A DNA stretch of 20,333 nucleotides from positions 1 through 20,333 of the forward strand of contig DCWI01000127.1 of the NCBI GenBank assembly GCA_002328825.1, in the 5' to 3' direction. The DNA comes from Nitrospiraceae bacterium UBA2166. GTDB lineage: Bacteria; Nitrospirota; Nitrospiria; Nitrospirales; UBA2166. This document shows positions 13,800 to 20,333 of the stretch, piece by piece (the stretch's first letter is position 1; every line of letters begins with the position of its first letter). The position numbers and the translations under genes are program-made. A model generated the notes under the pieces. The model did not search any database. It was not told where the DNA came from and saw only the letters and a list, made by a program, of their open reading frames with translations.

Positions 13800-15617
13800 T
13801 TGATTGATCAAGTTCACTGGCTGCGTCCTGCGTGGTTCTTAGCGTTTCTCCCCTTGGGAATGTTGCTATGGCTTATGTTGCGGCACACGATGAAGGCCAT
13901 GGCCTGGCGAGCCGTATGTGACCCTCAGCTATTGCCGCACATTCTTATCGGAAGGGATAGGGAACCGCGACGCTGGTCGATGATCAGTGTCGCGGTAGCT
14001 GGTATTTTTACAATTCTTGCGTTGGCGGGTCCTGCGTGGGAACGCGATCCACAACCAGTGTTTCGCGAGCAGTCTGCACTTGTATTGATTCTAGACCTTT
14101 CTCGCTCGATGAATTCGACTGATATTATGCCGACTCGATTAGTGCGTGCGCGCCACAAGGTTTTGGATATCTTGAGGCATCGTAACGAAGGATACACCGC
14201 GTTGATTGTTTATGCTGGAGAACCATTTGTTGTCACTCCATTGACCGAGGATGTTGGGACAATCGCGGCATTGGTCCCGGCTTTGAGTACAGATATAATG
14301 CCGGTTCACGGGAGTCGACCGGATCTCGCGTTGGATGAAGCAGTCACATTAATTACACAGGCGCAGATGGCCCGAGGCCATGTCTTGCTTCTTACTGATG
14401 GAATTGCTGGGTCTCGTATTGATGATGCGGTCATCCGTCTCCGCGATCAAGGCCACCGGCTTTCAGTTCTTGGTATAGGTACTGAAGCGGGTGCGCCGAT
14501 TTCTCTTCGAAATGGAGAGTTTTTAAAAGATGGCCAAGGGTCGATTGTTATTCCAAAAATGAATGAACAGCAGTTGCGTAAACTTGCGAAAAATGGGGAG
14601 GGGCGGTACAGCCTATTTCGATCTGATGATCGTGACATTGAACATCTTATGGCAGGCGTGACAGTGCATCAAAGGGGAAGCCAAACCAAAGATACAGGGC
14701 TTCATATTGATCGTTGGCGAGAAGAGGGTCCATGGCTTTTGTTGGTGGTGCTTCCGATAGCGGCAATGACATTTCGGCGCGGACATCTTGCGGTCCTCGT
14801 GTTTGTGTTTCTTGTATTCCCAGCGCGAGCGTATCCGTTCGATTGGGACGCGTTGTGGTTAAATTCAAATCAACGGGCAACCAGTGCGCTGAAACAAGGA
14901 AATTTTGAACGCGCTGCAAAGTTATTTTCAGATCAACAATGGAAAGCGACGGCGCAGTATCGGGCGGAGCAATTTGAACAAGCGGCATTATCGTTGAAGG
15001 ATATTGAAACTCCAGACGCGTTGTATAATAAAGGTAATGCGCTTGCGCGTGGCGGACGTTTTCCTGATGCATTGGAGGCCTACAATACGGCCTTGAACGT
15101 TGACAATACTCATGAGGATGCTCGTTATAACCGCGACCTCATTGAACAGTTTCTTGAACAGCAACAACGGCAACAGGATAGGCGAGGAGAGGAGAGTGAT
15201 GATCAACAAGCTGGCAGGAATGCGGATAGCGATGAGCAGCAATTATCTCGGGAGAAATTAGATCAACACGGAGGGGAACGACAGCAGGACTTGTCATCTG
15301 ATGGTGTCGACGAAGCTGAGCGTGCGAATGAAGGTAATGATCAGCACGAACAGGAGAATGTGAAACAGCAGCATGACCAAGAGGAAACACGAGATGATCA
15401 GAAGGAAGGACAGCAGGTACAATCAGATCTCGAGGAATCTTCCACTGACTTATCTCATCAAACACTCGTTGATGTTCGTGAAGATTTAGAGTCCCAGCAA
15501 GCCGACGAGCAATGGCTTCGTCGGATCCCAGATGATCCTGGAGGGTTATTGCGGAGAAAATTTCTGCACCAGTATAACCGACGGTCCCAACCGGCAATTG
15601 AGAATACTCCGTGGTGA
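13800..15617 (+). CDS. batB: BatB-BatC fusion: VWA domain plus TPR domain
   Basis: This 605-residue protein joins two Bat components. The N terminus has two helices (about 10-27 and 60-78) and a VWA domain with intact DLSRSM site (Asp99, Ser101, Ser103) and VLLLTDGIAGS. Another hydrophobic pair around 320-345 leads to a TPR-like region (about 365-450: SALKQGNFERAAKLF, ALYNKGNALARGGRFPDAL). A Gln/Glu/Asp-rich low-complexity tail (about 452-560) follows, ending in IPDDPGGLLRRKFLHQY, a hallmark of the BatB/TPR family. The start is TTG at 13800 with GGAG eight bases upstream and no better codon in frame. The stop overlaps the batD start (TGATG). Confidence 0.9.
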   Translation: MIDQVHWLRPAWFLAFLPLGMLLWLMLRHTMKAMAWRAVCDPQLLPHILIGRDREPRRWSMISVAVAGIFTILALAGPAWERDPQPVFREQSALVLILDLSRSMNSTDIMPTRLVRARHKVLDILRHRNEGYTALIVYAGEPFVVTPLTEDVGTIAALVPALSTDIMPVHGSRPDLALDEAVTLITQAQMARGHVLLLTDGIAGSRIDDAVIRLRDQGHRLSVLGIGTEAGAPISLRNGEFLKDGQGSIVIPKMNEQQLRKLAKNGEGRYSLFRSDDRDIEHLMAGVTVHQRGSQTKDTGLHIDRWREEGPWLLLVVLPIAAMTFRRGHLAVLVFVFLVFPARAYPFDWDALWLNSNQRATSALKQGNFERAAKLFSDQQWKATAQYRAEQFEQAALSLKDIETPDALYNKGNALARGGRFPDALEAYNTALNVDNTHEDARYNRDLIEQFLEQQQRQQDRRGEESDDQQAGRNADSDEQQLSREKLDQHGGERQQDLSSDGVDEAERANEGNDQHEQENVKQQHDQEETRDDQKEGQQVQSDLEESSTDLSHQTLVDVREDLESQQADEQWLRRIPDDPGGLLRRKFLHQYNRRSQPAIENTPW

Positions 15618-17335
15618 TGAAACATTCTAGTTCACTTGTCGCTGGGATGGTCCTAGGGGTGCTGTGTTGTGCTGTCAATAGTTGGGCCGTCACTATTACT
15701 GCGACGGTGGATCGTGATCCAGTTCGCCTTGACGAATCGTTTACTCTTGTGTTCGCCGCTGAAGGCTCTGTTGATTCTGGTCCTGATTTTCAGTCACTTG
15801 AACAGGATTTTGACATTCTTCACCAAAGTCAAAGTACGAACATGAGTTTTATACATGGACAAATGTCCAATACACGACAGTGGACGCTTGTACTTATGCC
15901 TCAGCGTTTGGGTGAGTTGATTATTCCTCCCATTTCATTCGGAAATGATCATAGTGCAATGATGCGTGTGACTGTCATTTCAGGACACCCTGCCCAAGCA
16001 GGGGCTCGCTCTGAAGAGCTGTTTGTGGAGGTGGAGGCAAAGCCAAGACGGGCTTTTGTGCAAGAGCAAATTCTCTATACGGCCCGGCTATACAGGGCAG
16101 TAAATATAGAAAATGCGAGTCTCACTGAACCCACCATGAATGATTCAGATGTGGTGATTAAGAAGTTAGGAGAGGATCGAACGTTTCAGACGCAGCGGGA
16201 TAGCCTCCGGTATCACGTTGTGGAACGTCGGTATGTTTTGTTTCCTCAACGGAGCGGAACTCTCACAATTGATCCGGTGGTTTTTACTGGCCAGATTGTG
16301 CCACAGGGACGTTCATTTTTCAGCCAACGAAGTGGTCAAACTAAGCGGGTTCGATCAGATGCCATCACACTGGAAATTCTTCCCATCCCATCTTCATTTC
16401 ACGGGGCAACTTGGTTGCCGGCGCGAGATATGCAATTAGCCGAAACATGGCCTCAGAATTCCCCACAGTTTATTGTTGGCGAACCCGTGACTCGGACTCT
16501 TTCAGTTGTGGCTGAGGGGCTGACATCGGCCCAGCTTCCAGTGATCAATTCTACCGTTCCATCCAGTATCAAGCAGTATCCCGATCAACCCGTGTCGAAA
16601 GATGCGGAAACGCACCAGGGTATTATCGGGATCCGTGAGGAAAAGGTAGCGTTAATCCCAGGTCAGGCAGGAAATCTAATTCTTCCGGCGATTGAGATTC
16701 CATGGTGGAATACACAAACTAACACGATGAAAACTGCAAGACTTCCAGAGAGAGAGATTTTTGTTGAGCTTGGAGAGGGAATGACAAATGAATTAGGAAA
16801 CCACAGAGAATCTTCATCAGAGGAGTTGGCGGCGTCGATCGATGTGGTCAGCTCATCATCTGATGTTGTGCAGTCTCAGGAAGGCGCGTATGAAGTAGGG
16901 GTATGGCAATGGATGACGGGGTTGCTTGTCATTGGGTGGTTGATCACTAGTGTGTTGTTCTGGCGATATCGACGTGGCAATCAATCCATATCGAGTGATG
17001 CAAGGAAAGATGTTTCAATAAGTCGTCGGTCTGTGGAACGAACCCTTAAATCGGCATGTGAGCGTGGGGATGTACATGCGGCGAAAGTGGCGTTGTTGGA
17101 GTGGAGCAAATTTCAATGGCCAGACAATACGCCTAAAGCCATTGGGGCTATTAGTGAGCGTGCATCTGAACCTTTCTGCGGTGAAATTTGTAGGCTAAAT
17201 CGGGCGCTTTATGGGCATGAGTCTGCGGTGTGGAAGGGAGAATCATTGTGGCTTTCACTCAAGCAATCAATGGAAGAAGACACAACGACCTCCAAAGACA
17301 CCCCCAACAACCTCGAGCCGTTGTGGCTGACATAA
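15617..17335 (+). CDS. batD: BatD-like exported beta-sandwich protein
   Basis: This 572-residue protein has a signal peptide (cleavage near NSWA) and opens with VTITATVDRDPVRLDESFTL, the classic BatD N terminus. Repeated beta-sandwich segments follow (FDILHQSQSTNMSFIHGQ, RQWTLVLMPQRLGELIIPP, and RYVLFPQRSGTLTIDPV). A single C-terminal helix (WQWMTGLLVIGWLITSVLFW) and a cytosolic helical tail complete it. It is the periplasmic partner of BatA/BatB. ATG 15617 overlaps the batBC stop; two GTG codons just upstream (15611, 15614) are alternatives. It is the last gene of the operon. No intrinsic terminator was seen in the 70 bases before the convergent lipoprotein gene. Confidence 0.9.
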   Translation: MKHSSSLVAGMVLGVLCCAVNSWAVTITATVDRDPVRLDESFTLVFAAEGSVDSGPDFQSLEQDFDILHQSQSTNMSFIHGQMSNTRQWTLVLMPQRLGELIIPPISFGNDHSAMMRVTVISGHPAQAGARSEELFVEVEAKPRRAFVQEQILYTARLYRAVNIENASLTEPTMNDSDVVIKKLGEDRTFQTQRDSLRYHVVERRYVLFPQRSGTLTIDPVVFTGQIVPQGRSFFSQRSGQTKRVRSDAITLEILPIPSSFHGATWLPARDMQLAETWPQNSPQFIVGEPVTRTLSVVAEGLTSAQLPVINSTVPSSIKQYPDQPVSKDAETHQGIIGIREEKVALIPGQAGNLILPAIEIPWWNTQTNTMKTARLPEREIFVELGEGMTNELGNHRESSSEELAASIDVVSSSSDVVQSQEGAYEVGVWQWMTGLLVIGWLITSVLFWRYRRGNQSISSDARKDVSISRRSVERTLKSACERGDVHAAKVALLEWSKFQWPDNTPKAIGAISERASEPFCGEICRLNRALYGHESAVWKGESLWLSLKQSMEEDTTTSKDTPNNLEPLWLT

Positions 17336-17405
17336 CAGAGGGAGAGGTGAAGTAAGCAATTGCCACACGAGCTTGTAGCTCACGATTATTACGGGTCGCG
17401 AATTA

Positions 17406-17723
17406 TTACTCGTATTTGATGGCCAATCCGCGAGCGTCTGCTTGGCAGTGCAAGAGGAATGCCCACCAACAGTTATTGGCAATTTCTACATCAACCACGT
17501 CATCTGCACCCATTTCTTTCGCGGTCGCTGCAAGCTTGTTTAAAACGGCACCCTTGGAAATATCGGAAAATGGCATTGACCAGCCAGACACTTCAACTGT
17601 TCCTAGTACTTGATGCGGTTTTGTAATTGACTTTGAGTCGACACTCATCTGGGTCAAGGGGTAGGAACATCCAACAAGAAATGCACTCGCGCAAATAATT
17701 GCAATGAATTTTACGTTCATCAT
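17406..17723 (-). CDS. Small lipoprotein, paralogue of the upstream gene
   Basis: This 105-residue lipoprotein has signal peptide and lipobox FLVGC, then a domain ending in GADDVVDVEIANNCWW and ADARGLAIKYE. It shares a run of positions with the product of 17756-18112: C-S-Y after the lipobox, TVE-S-W, GADD--D--I-NNC-W, and a terminal AD--G-A-KYE. The GADD(V/I)(V/L)D strand resembles the core of YbjQ/DUF74-like folds, but I do not recognise a named family. ATG 17723 is chosen because GGAGG lies five bases upstream; the longer start at 17735 would place the ribosome site inside the gene. The two Cys near the C terminus (one in NNCWW, one in HCQAD) could form a disulphide. Confidence 0.75.
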   Translation of the reverse strand: MMNVKFIAIICASAFLVGCSYPLTQMSVDSKSITKPHQVLGTVEVSGWSMPFSDISKGAVLNKLAATAKEMGADDVVDVEIANNCWWAFLLHCQADARGLAIKYE

Positions 17724-17755
17724 GTATGCCTCCATATCGTTTGATCGTCTCGGCT

Positions 17756-18112
17756 TTACTGAGGATTCGCTGCATCCTCATATTTCACAGCTACGCCGAG
17801 ACCGTCGGCCCAGCATTTGATTACCTCTCCGATAGCGGGAACCACCGACCAATAACAGTTATTCTTTATCCTGATATCTAGAATGTCATCTGCTCCGAGA
17901 ATATCTGCTTTTGTTCGCAGCGTGTGCATTATTTTTCCAACTGCAATCTCGCCAAAAAAAGCCCATTCAGAGGCTTCAACGGTTTGCTGCCATTTAATTG
18001 GCTTATTCACAGTCTCGGAGGTAACAATTCCCATGGGTGCCATTGAATAGGAACAGGAAATCGTCGACAAAGACAAAAACACCAAGCAAGCGAATACATG
18101 CCATCGTGTCAT
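17756..18112 (-). CDS. Small lipoprotein, tandem paralogue
   Basis: This 118-residue lipoprotein has a signal peptide ending in the Cys of STISCSYSMAP and a domain with GADDILDIRIKNNCYW and a terminal WADGLGVAVKYE. It matches the downstream gene product throughout, with a slightly longer loop (VVPAIGEVIK) between the two conserved Cys. The start ATG at 18110-18112 has GGAG eight bases upstream; a frame open to 18214 was rejected because its extra 34 residues would bury the signal peptide. The 32-nt gap to its paralogue suggests one transcript. The function is unknown; tandem duplication is the simplest origin. Confidence 0.75.
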   Translation of the reverse strand: MTRWHVFACLVFLSLSTISCSYSMAPMGIVTSETVNKPIKWQQTVEASEWAFFGEIAVGKIMHTLRTKADILGADDILDIRIKNNCYWSVVPAIGEVIKCWADGLGVAVKYEDAANPQ

Positions 18113-18202
18113 AGACTGGCTCCTTCCCTTCAAATATATCGGAATAATTCTCAAGCGTCTTTCATCTTTACACATGCGTGAATCATGAATTGTACATGGT
18201 TC

Positions 18203-18217
18203 ACAATGTATCATTGT
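18203..18217. promoter_or_regulatory. Perfect 6-3-6 dyad, possible operator
   Basis: ACAATGTATCATTGT is a perfect inverted repeat (six-base arms, three-base centre) about 90 bases upstream of the lipoprotein start at 18112 and 43 bases upstream of the short plus-strand frame at 18260. The size and symmetry suit a dimeric regulator. No family-specific consensus was recognised. Confidence 0.3.
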
Positions 18218-18259
18218 AGCAACATAACATGCCTAGCATAGTAACACAGGAGAAAAAAA

Positions 18260-18304
18260 ATGACGACAAATAGGCGAGATTGCCATCTATTTTCGGCCTG
18301 TTAG
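18260..18304 (+). CDS. Possible 14-residue leader peptide ORF
   Basis: ATG at 18260 is preceded by AGGAG with seven bases of A between, an unusually good ribosome site, and encodes MTTNRRDCHLFSAC then TAG. No downstream plus-strand gene follows within the window (the neighbours are on the minus strand), so a classical attenuator role is not supported. It may be a free small protein, a decayed gene start or chance. Confidence 0.15.
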   Translation: MTTNRRDCHLFSAC

Positions 18305-18400
18305 ATAGTTCGTAGAATTATTCAGTTAATCGTTCAGGCGTGGGTCTTGGAGAGCGGTACTGTAGACGCAGGGTTTCTCTCTACATCACAGGTCTGAAAT

Positions 18401-18715
18401 TTAGCTCGATGTAGACTGAGGAAAGATTGTATTTGGTGTAAGGTTTTCCTCCGACGGAGGGAGCTCCTGTTCGTTTGTTTGTGCTCGCTCATTGGCTTCT
18501 TTGAATAATCGAGCTTCTGTGCCTACAGCAAAGTCGACGTCGCCGTGAATGACTTCATGAATTGCGCGACAGGTTTCCTTGGCAAATGGTCTTTGGGATA
18601 CCTTTGGGGCGCCTTGCAGCAAATGCTTGGCACGTTGAACCGCAATGGAGACAATTCGAAAATGTGAGTCAATTTTAGTGTTGCTGTAATGATCAAGTAA
18701 TGAAAGAATTTCCAT
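18401..18715 (-). CDS. rpoZ: RNA polymerase omega subunit
   Basis: This 104-residue protein has the omega core IDSHFRIVSIAVQRAKHLLQG (the 'DSRFRLVLLAAQRARQL' block), then KETCRAIHEVIHGDVDF. Omega helps assemble RNA polymerase and binds ppGpp in some groups. The start ATG at 18713-18715 has GGAG six bases upstream; a longer frame to 18757 would overlap gmk. The gap to gmk is 11 nt. The C-terminal ~25 residues are an acidic, Pro/Ser/Thr-rich tail of a kind that varies between lineages. The N terminus MEILSLLDHY is compatible with Nitrospira-type omega. Confidence 0.85.
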   Translation of the reverse strand: MEILSLLDHYSNTKIDSHFRIVSIAVQRAKHLLQGAPKVSQRPFAKETCRAIHEVIHGDVDFAVGTEARLFKEANERAQTNEQELPPSEENLTPNTIFPQSTSS

Positions 18716-18726
18716 TGTCACTCCTT

Positions 18727-19380
18727 TTACTCTGCATGGTTTTGTTTGTAGAGGCAAGTTTTGCCGATATATTTGGTTTTCATCCTTTCTGCGGTGATCA
18801 CTGCTTCCAATTTTTTCAGTGATTGGTTCAAGTCGTTGTTTACGGTGATGTAGGTGTACTGGCGAAAGTGTTTCATTTCATCACGTGCACGGTCCAGGCG
18901 TATTTGAATTGATTCTTGGGAGTCTAGTCCTCTGGTTTGAAGACGCGTTTGGAGCTCATTGAGTGATGGTGGGAGGAGATAAATAAACACTCCTCCATGA
19001 AATGTTTTCTTGAGTTGCATGGCTCCTTGTTCATCGATATCTAGCAAGATGTCAACTCCTTCAGTTAACGTTTGTGATATCGTTGCCCTGTTTGTTCCAT
19101 AGAAGTGACCGTAGACTTCTGCCCATTCGAGAAACTCTTTGTTATCGACCATTTTCTGAAATGTAGCTTTGTTAACAAAAACATAGTCTTGTCCGTTGAC
19201 CTCGCCTGGGCGATGGGGACGGGTAGTGTATGAAATAGAAAACCGCAAATGCGGGATACGTGCAACAAGCTGATTGCACAATGATGTTTTTCCAGCACCA
19301 GAGGGCCCTGATATCACGAACAGAAGACCTTGTCGTTTTCCAAGAGATATGTCGTTTCCAATTGTTGTTGTATTGTTCAC
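18727..19380 (-). CDS. gmk: Guanylate kinase
   Basis: This 217-residue enzyme phosphorylates GMP to GDP with ATP. The P-loop GPSGAGKTS (25-33), the GMP-binding SYTTRPHRPGEVNGQDYVF (50-68), and EWAEVYGHFYGT followed by DIDEQGA are all present. The C terminus has the LQTRGLDSQESIQIRL lid region and the conserved R..A..E. The start shown is GTG at 19378-19380, 22 nt after the yicC stop, with no good Shine-Dalgarno. Translation may depend on coupling with yicC. The operon order yicC-gmk-rpoZ is widespread in bacteria. Confidence 0.95.
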   Translation of the reverse strand: MNNTTTIGNDISLGKRQGLLFVISGPSGAGKTSLCNQLVARIPHLRFSISYTTRPHRPGEVNGQDYVFVNKATFQKMVDNKEFLEWAEVYGHFYGTNRATISQTLTEGVDILLDIDEQGAMQLKKTFHGGVFIYLLPPSLNELQTRLQTRGLDSQESIQIRLDRARDEMKHFRQYTYITVNNDLNQSLKKLEAVITAERMKTKYIGKTCLYKQNHAE

Positions 19381-19402
19381 GTGGTGGATGATGATTAAGC
19401 CG

Positions 19403-20281
19403 TTATTCGAGGTTTTGGATTTGCTCTCGAATCTTCTCCAACTTACCCTTTATTGACATGGTTCGCTGTGAGACGTCAAGGTCATTGCCTTTTGTGCCCA
19501 TCGTATTTACTTCTCGATTAAGTTCCTGCATTAGAAAATTTAGAGTTTTACCAACCTCTTTGCCTGTCTTCATGAGAGTGAGGCACTGGTCTAGATGGCT
19601 GTCCGTTCGGGTCAACTCCTCACTTATATCACATCGAGTGGAGAACAATGCAATTTCTTGAGAGATGCGTGTGGAATCAATCGTGTAGTCTTTCGTGAGA
19701 TGTTCAATTTTTTTGTGTAGGCGGCTGGTGTAATGTTGAATGATGAGGGGTGTGCGCCGTTTGATTGCGGTGATGTCTTTCCGTATGGATTGAAGGTGTC
19801 TGAGAATATCCTGTGTTAACGCACGACCTTCCTTTTTTCTCATGAGGTCGAGTTCCTTCAATGTACTGTGCAGCATCTGATCTATGACCTTTGCTATGAC
19901 TTTAGCAGGGATAGGAGAAGGCGCGATGGTCGTGAGTTCGCGAAAATTTGCCAACAAACCTATGTCGATATCTCCGGTTAAACCAAGTTCACATTGCAAT
20001 TTTTTGAGTATGCAAACGTATTGGCGGGCGACATTTTCGTCTATCTGAATGTGTTGTTGCTGTTTTGATTTGTTGCGTAGGGAGATAGACACATCAACTT
20101 TACCACGTGAGATATATTGACTGATAATTCGTTTAATTTTTGCCTCATGCGGAGAGAGAGTGCTGGGGAGATGAGTTGCAATCTCGCAAAACCTGTGATT
20201 GACAGATCGGATCTCCACGACTACGTGGTGTTCGTAGACGACGCGTTCCTTCCGACTGTATCCTGTCATGCTTTTGATCAT
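19403..20281 (-). CDS. yicC: YicC-family endoribonuclease
   Basis: This 292-residue protein is full length for YicC, an endoribonuclease with links to small-RNA turnover. The N terminus MIKSMTGYSR and VEIRSVNHRFCEI match the conserved first block. The C terminus NFLMQELNREVNTMGTKGND followed by a short 'KGKLEKIREQIQNLE' segment is the diagnostic YicC ending. It opens the yicC-gmk-rpoZ operon. The ATG at 20279-20281 has only a weak purine stretch upstream (GAGAG, about ten bases away); the promoter is probably near or beyond the window edge. Confidence 0.95.
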   Translation of the reverse strand: MIKSMTGYSRKERVVYEHHVVVEIRSVNHRFCEIATHLPSTLSPHEAKIKRIISQYISRGKVDVSISLRNKSKQQQHIQIDENVARQYVCILKKLQCELGLTGDIDIGLLANFRELTTIAPSPIPAKVIAKVIDQMLHSTLKELDLMRKKEGRALTQDILRHLQSIRKDITAIKRRTPLIIQHYTSRLHKKIEHLTKDYTIDSTRISQEIALFSTRCDISEELTRTDSHLDQCLTLMKTGKEVGKTLNFLMQELNREVNTMGTKGNDLDVSQRTMSIKGKLEKIREQIQNLE

Positions 20282-20333
20282 TGGGTGAGACTCTCAGCGT
20301 AGTTCCATGATCTTTCGTGTTCAGACCTATTTA

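Larger units (their letters stand above)
18113..18400. other. Intergenic region between paired lipoproteins and rpoZ
   Basis: This 288-base AT-rich spacer should hold the promoter of the lipoprotein pair and the 3' end of the yicC-gmk-rpoZ transcript. It contains a perfect dyad at 18203-18217 and, on the plus strand, a 14-codon frame with an excellent ribosome site at 18260. A weak stem GTAGA/TCTAC (18362-18366, 18380-18384) lies just after rpoZ but has no U run, so it is not a convincing terminator. In many relatives the gene after rpoZ is coaBC; it is absent here. Confidence 0.4.

Noticed and set aside
17369..17381. Hairpin GAGCT-TGT-AGCTC after batD as a terminator
   Set aside because: A 5-bp stem with no T run on either side; too weak to call, though it lies between convergent genes.
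1..20333. CRISPR arrays, prophage, transposases, tRNA or rRNA genes
   Set aside because: No regularly spaced repeats, no transposase or integrase motifs and no cloverleaf or ribosomal RNA sequence were recognised on either strand.

Overview
The window looks like chromosomal DNA of a Gram-negative, oxygen-respiring bacterium. It encodes outer-membrane barrels, lipoproteins with lipoboxes, a haem bacterioferritin, a complete MoxR/Bat operon and the housekeeping run yicC-gmk-rpoZ. The omega subunit, the TMEM260-like glycosyltransferase and the gene mix fit a Nitrospirota (Nitrospira-like) genome best. A proteobacterium cannot be excluded from sequence reading alone, so the taxon is an inference. 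No phage, transposase, CRISPR, tRNA or rRNA is visible.

Layout. (1) 41-535, minus strand: two decayed gene ends, the last strands of a TonB-dependent receptor and the last ~35 residues of a histidine kinase. (2) 551-7886, minus strand: seven closely spaced genes, probably one operon. In transcription order they are a P19-type iron-binding domain fused to a large helical domain, a P19-type lipoprotein, a GT-C (TMEM260/DUF2723-like) membrane glycosyltransferase, an OprP/O-like porin, a small lipoprotein, a membrane-anchored FMN-binding flavoprotein and a four-helix His-rich membrane protein. This is the most interesting part: it reads as a cell-envelope iron (or copper) capture and reduction module with no recognisable permease. 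(3) 8070-9688, minus strand: Bfd [2Fe-2S] ferredoxin overlapping a FAD-dependent amine-oxidase/UGM-like oxidoreductase, driven by a clear sigma70-type promoter with a Fur box just downstream of the -10. (4) 9885-17335, plus strand: bacterioferritin followed after 15 nt by moxR, a DUF58 gene, a DUF4381 gene, batA, a batB-TPR (batC) fusion and batD, nearly all joined by ATGA/TGATG overlaps. (5) 17406-18112, minus strand: two tandem paralogous small lipoproteins. (6) 18401-20281, minus strand: rpoZ, gmk and yicC.

How it fits together. Roughly the first half is iron-themed: envelope metal binding and redox proteins, then the storage protein (Bfr) and its release ferredoxin (Bfd) on divergent promoters, with Fur control on the release side. 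The storage gene leads into the Bat operon, which handles envelope stress and aerotolerance in other bacteria. Iron sequestration and stress response may therefore be co-expressed. Several starts were moved from the longest possible reading frame to an internal codon with a good Shine-Dalgarno sequence or an overlap junction; the reasons are given in each entry. No intergenic gap exceeds 300 nt, and no convincing intrinsic terminator was found.
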